From: CAZXYS01 sp964645005
GTDB taxonomy: Bacteria > Bacteroidota > Ignavibacteria > Kapaibacteriales > UBA2268
Reading direction: 5' to 3'
DNA length: 64,000 nt
Assembly (NCBI GenBank): GCA_964645005.1
Contig: CAZXYS010000007.1
Coordinates: 51,853 to 115,852 of the forward strand
In this document: one piece after another, positions 63,938 through 64,000 of the stretch
Layout of the letters: every line of letters starts with the position of its first letter
Numbering within the stretch: the stretch's first letter is position 1
Made by a program: the position numbers and the translations under genes
Notes under the pieces: generated by a model
Database searches by the model: none
What the model was told of the DNA's origin: nothing
The model's input: the letters and a program-made list of their open reading frames with translations, nothing else

Positions 63938-64000
63938 TATTTCTGTCTCTTGACTTTGACACTTAAATTAAGTAAGTGATTGATATATAAGGGACTCCGG
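63938..64000. other. Window-end spacer
   Basis: No gene can be called in the last 60 bp. TTGACTTTGACACTTAAATT is visible but is not interpretable without the following sequence. Confidence 0.3.

Noticed and set aside
1..64000. CRISPR arrays, rRNA and tRNA genes
   Set aside because: I saw no regularly spaced identical repeats, no rRNA-like blocks and no cloverleaf with a TTCRANY arm. A tRNAscan and a CRISPR finder would be needed to exclude weak cases.

Overview
The window is about 40% G+C and looks like a chromosomal segment of a Bacteroidota/Chlorobi (FCB) group bacterium, possibly from the Ignavibacteria/Kapabacteria side. This placement is an inference, not a database result. It rests on several secreted proteins with Por (type IX secretion) C-terminal sorting domains, two very large IgGFc-binding-type secreted proteins, an omega subunit of the Bacteroidota type, a promoter of the TTTG-N19-TAnnTTTG type upstream of ribosomal protein genes, MutS2, and a monomeric isocitrate dehydrogenase. 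A run of ten Ns at 13130-13139 shows that this is a scaffolded draft assembly.

Layout. 1-6.9 kb: housekeeping genes (HMG-CoA lyase, a broken OsmC-like gene, a Rieske-FAD oxidoreductase, rpsR/rpmE with a small partner, ligA). 6.9-13.5 kb: two type IX cargo proteins around dnaA, which has a structured leader. 13.5-16 kb: CPBP protease, universal stress protein, rpoZ. 16-23 kb: a 1441-residue IgGFc-binding-type protein divergent from an M14 carboxypeptidase. 23-24.7 kb: yigZ-panC. 24.9-26.8 kb: a multiply disrupted S41 peptidase gene followed by a MITE-like element. 26.8-36.3 kb: YfhO membrane protein and methyltransferase, yqeY-mutS2, an IS1634-type transposase remnant, valS. 36.3-38.8 kb: an accessory patch with a toxin-antitoxin pair and two decayed genes. 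38.8-42.5 kb: a compact operon queF-queD-TPR-DUF2723. 42.7-44.1 kb: a two-gene module ending in a DUF2335 membrane protein, then a small lipoprotein. 44.1-50.4 kb: a second IgGFc-type protein and icd, flanked by inverted copies of a MITE-like repeat. 50.4-64 kb: outer-membrane barrel, glycosyltransferase, methyltransferase, DUF427, murQ, HAD hydrolase, DUF2141, metallophosphoesterase, PAS histidine kinase and a tripeptidyl-peptidase-II-like subtilase.

How the genes fit together. Most of the window is core metabolism and information processing interleaved with a secreted or surface protein repertoire: type IX cargo, peptidases, an outer-membrane barrel and surface-glycan membrane proteins. Mobile-element traces are small: MITE-like repeats, one transposase stub and palindromic intergenic repeats. 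Several genes are decayed. No rRNA, tRNA or CRISPR array was recognised. The most interesting items are the 421-bp MITE-like element with perfect terminal repeats and an apparent 7-bp target duplication, its inverted relative 5.7 kb away, the DUF2335 two-gene module, the dnaA leader, and the small protein encoded with L31 and S18.
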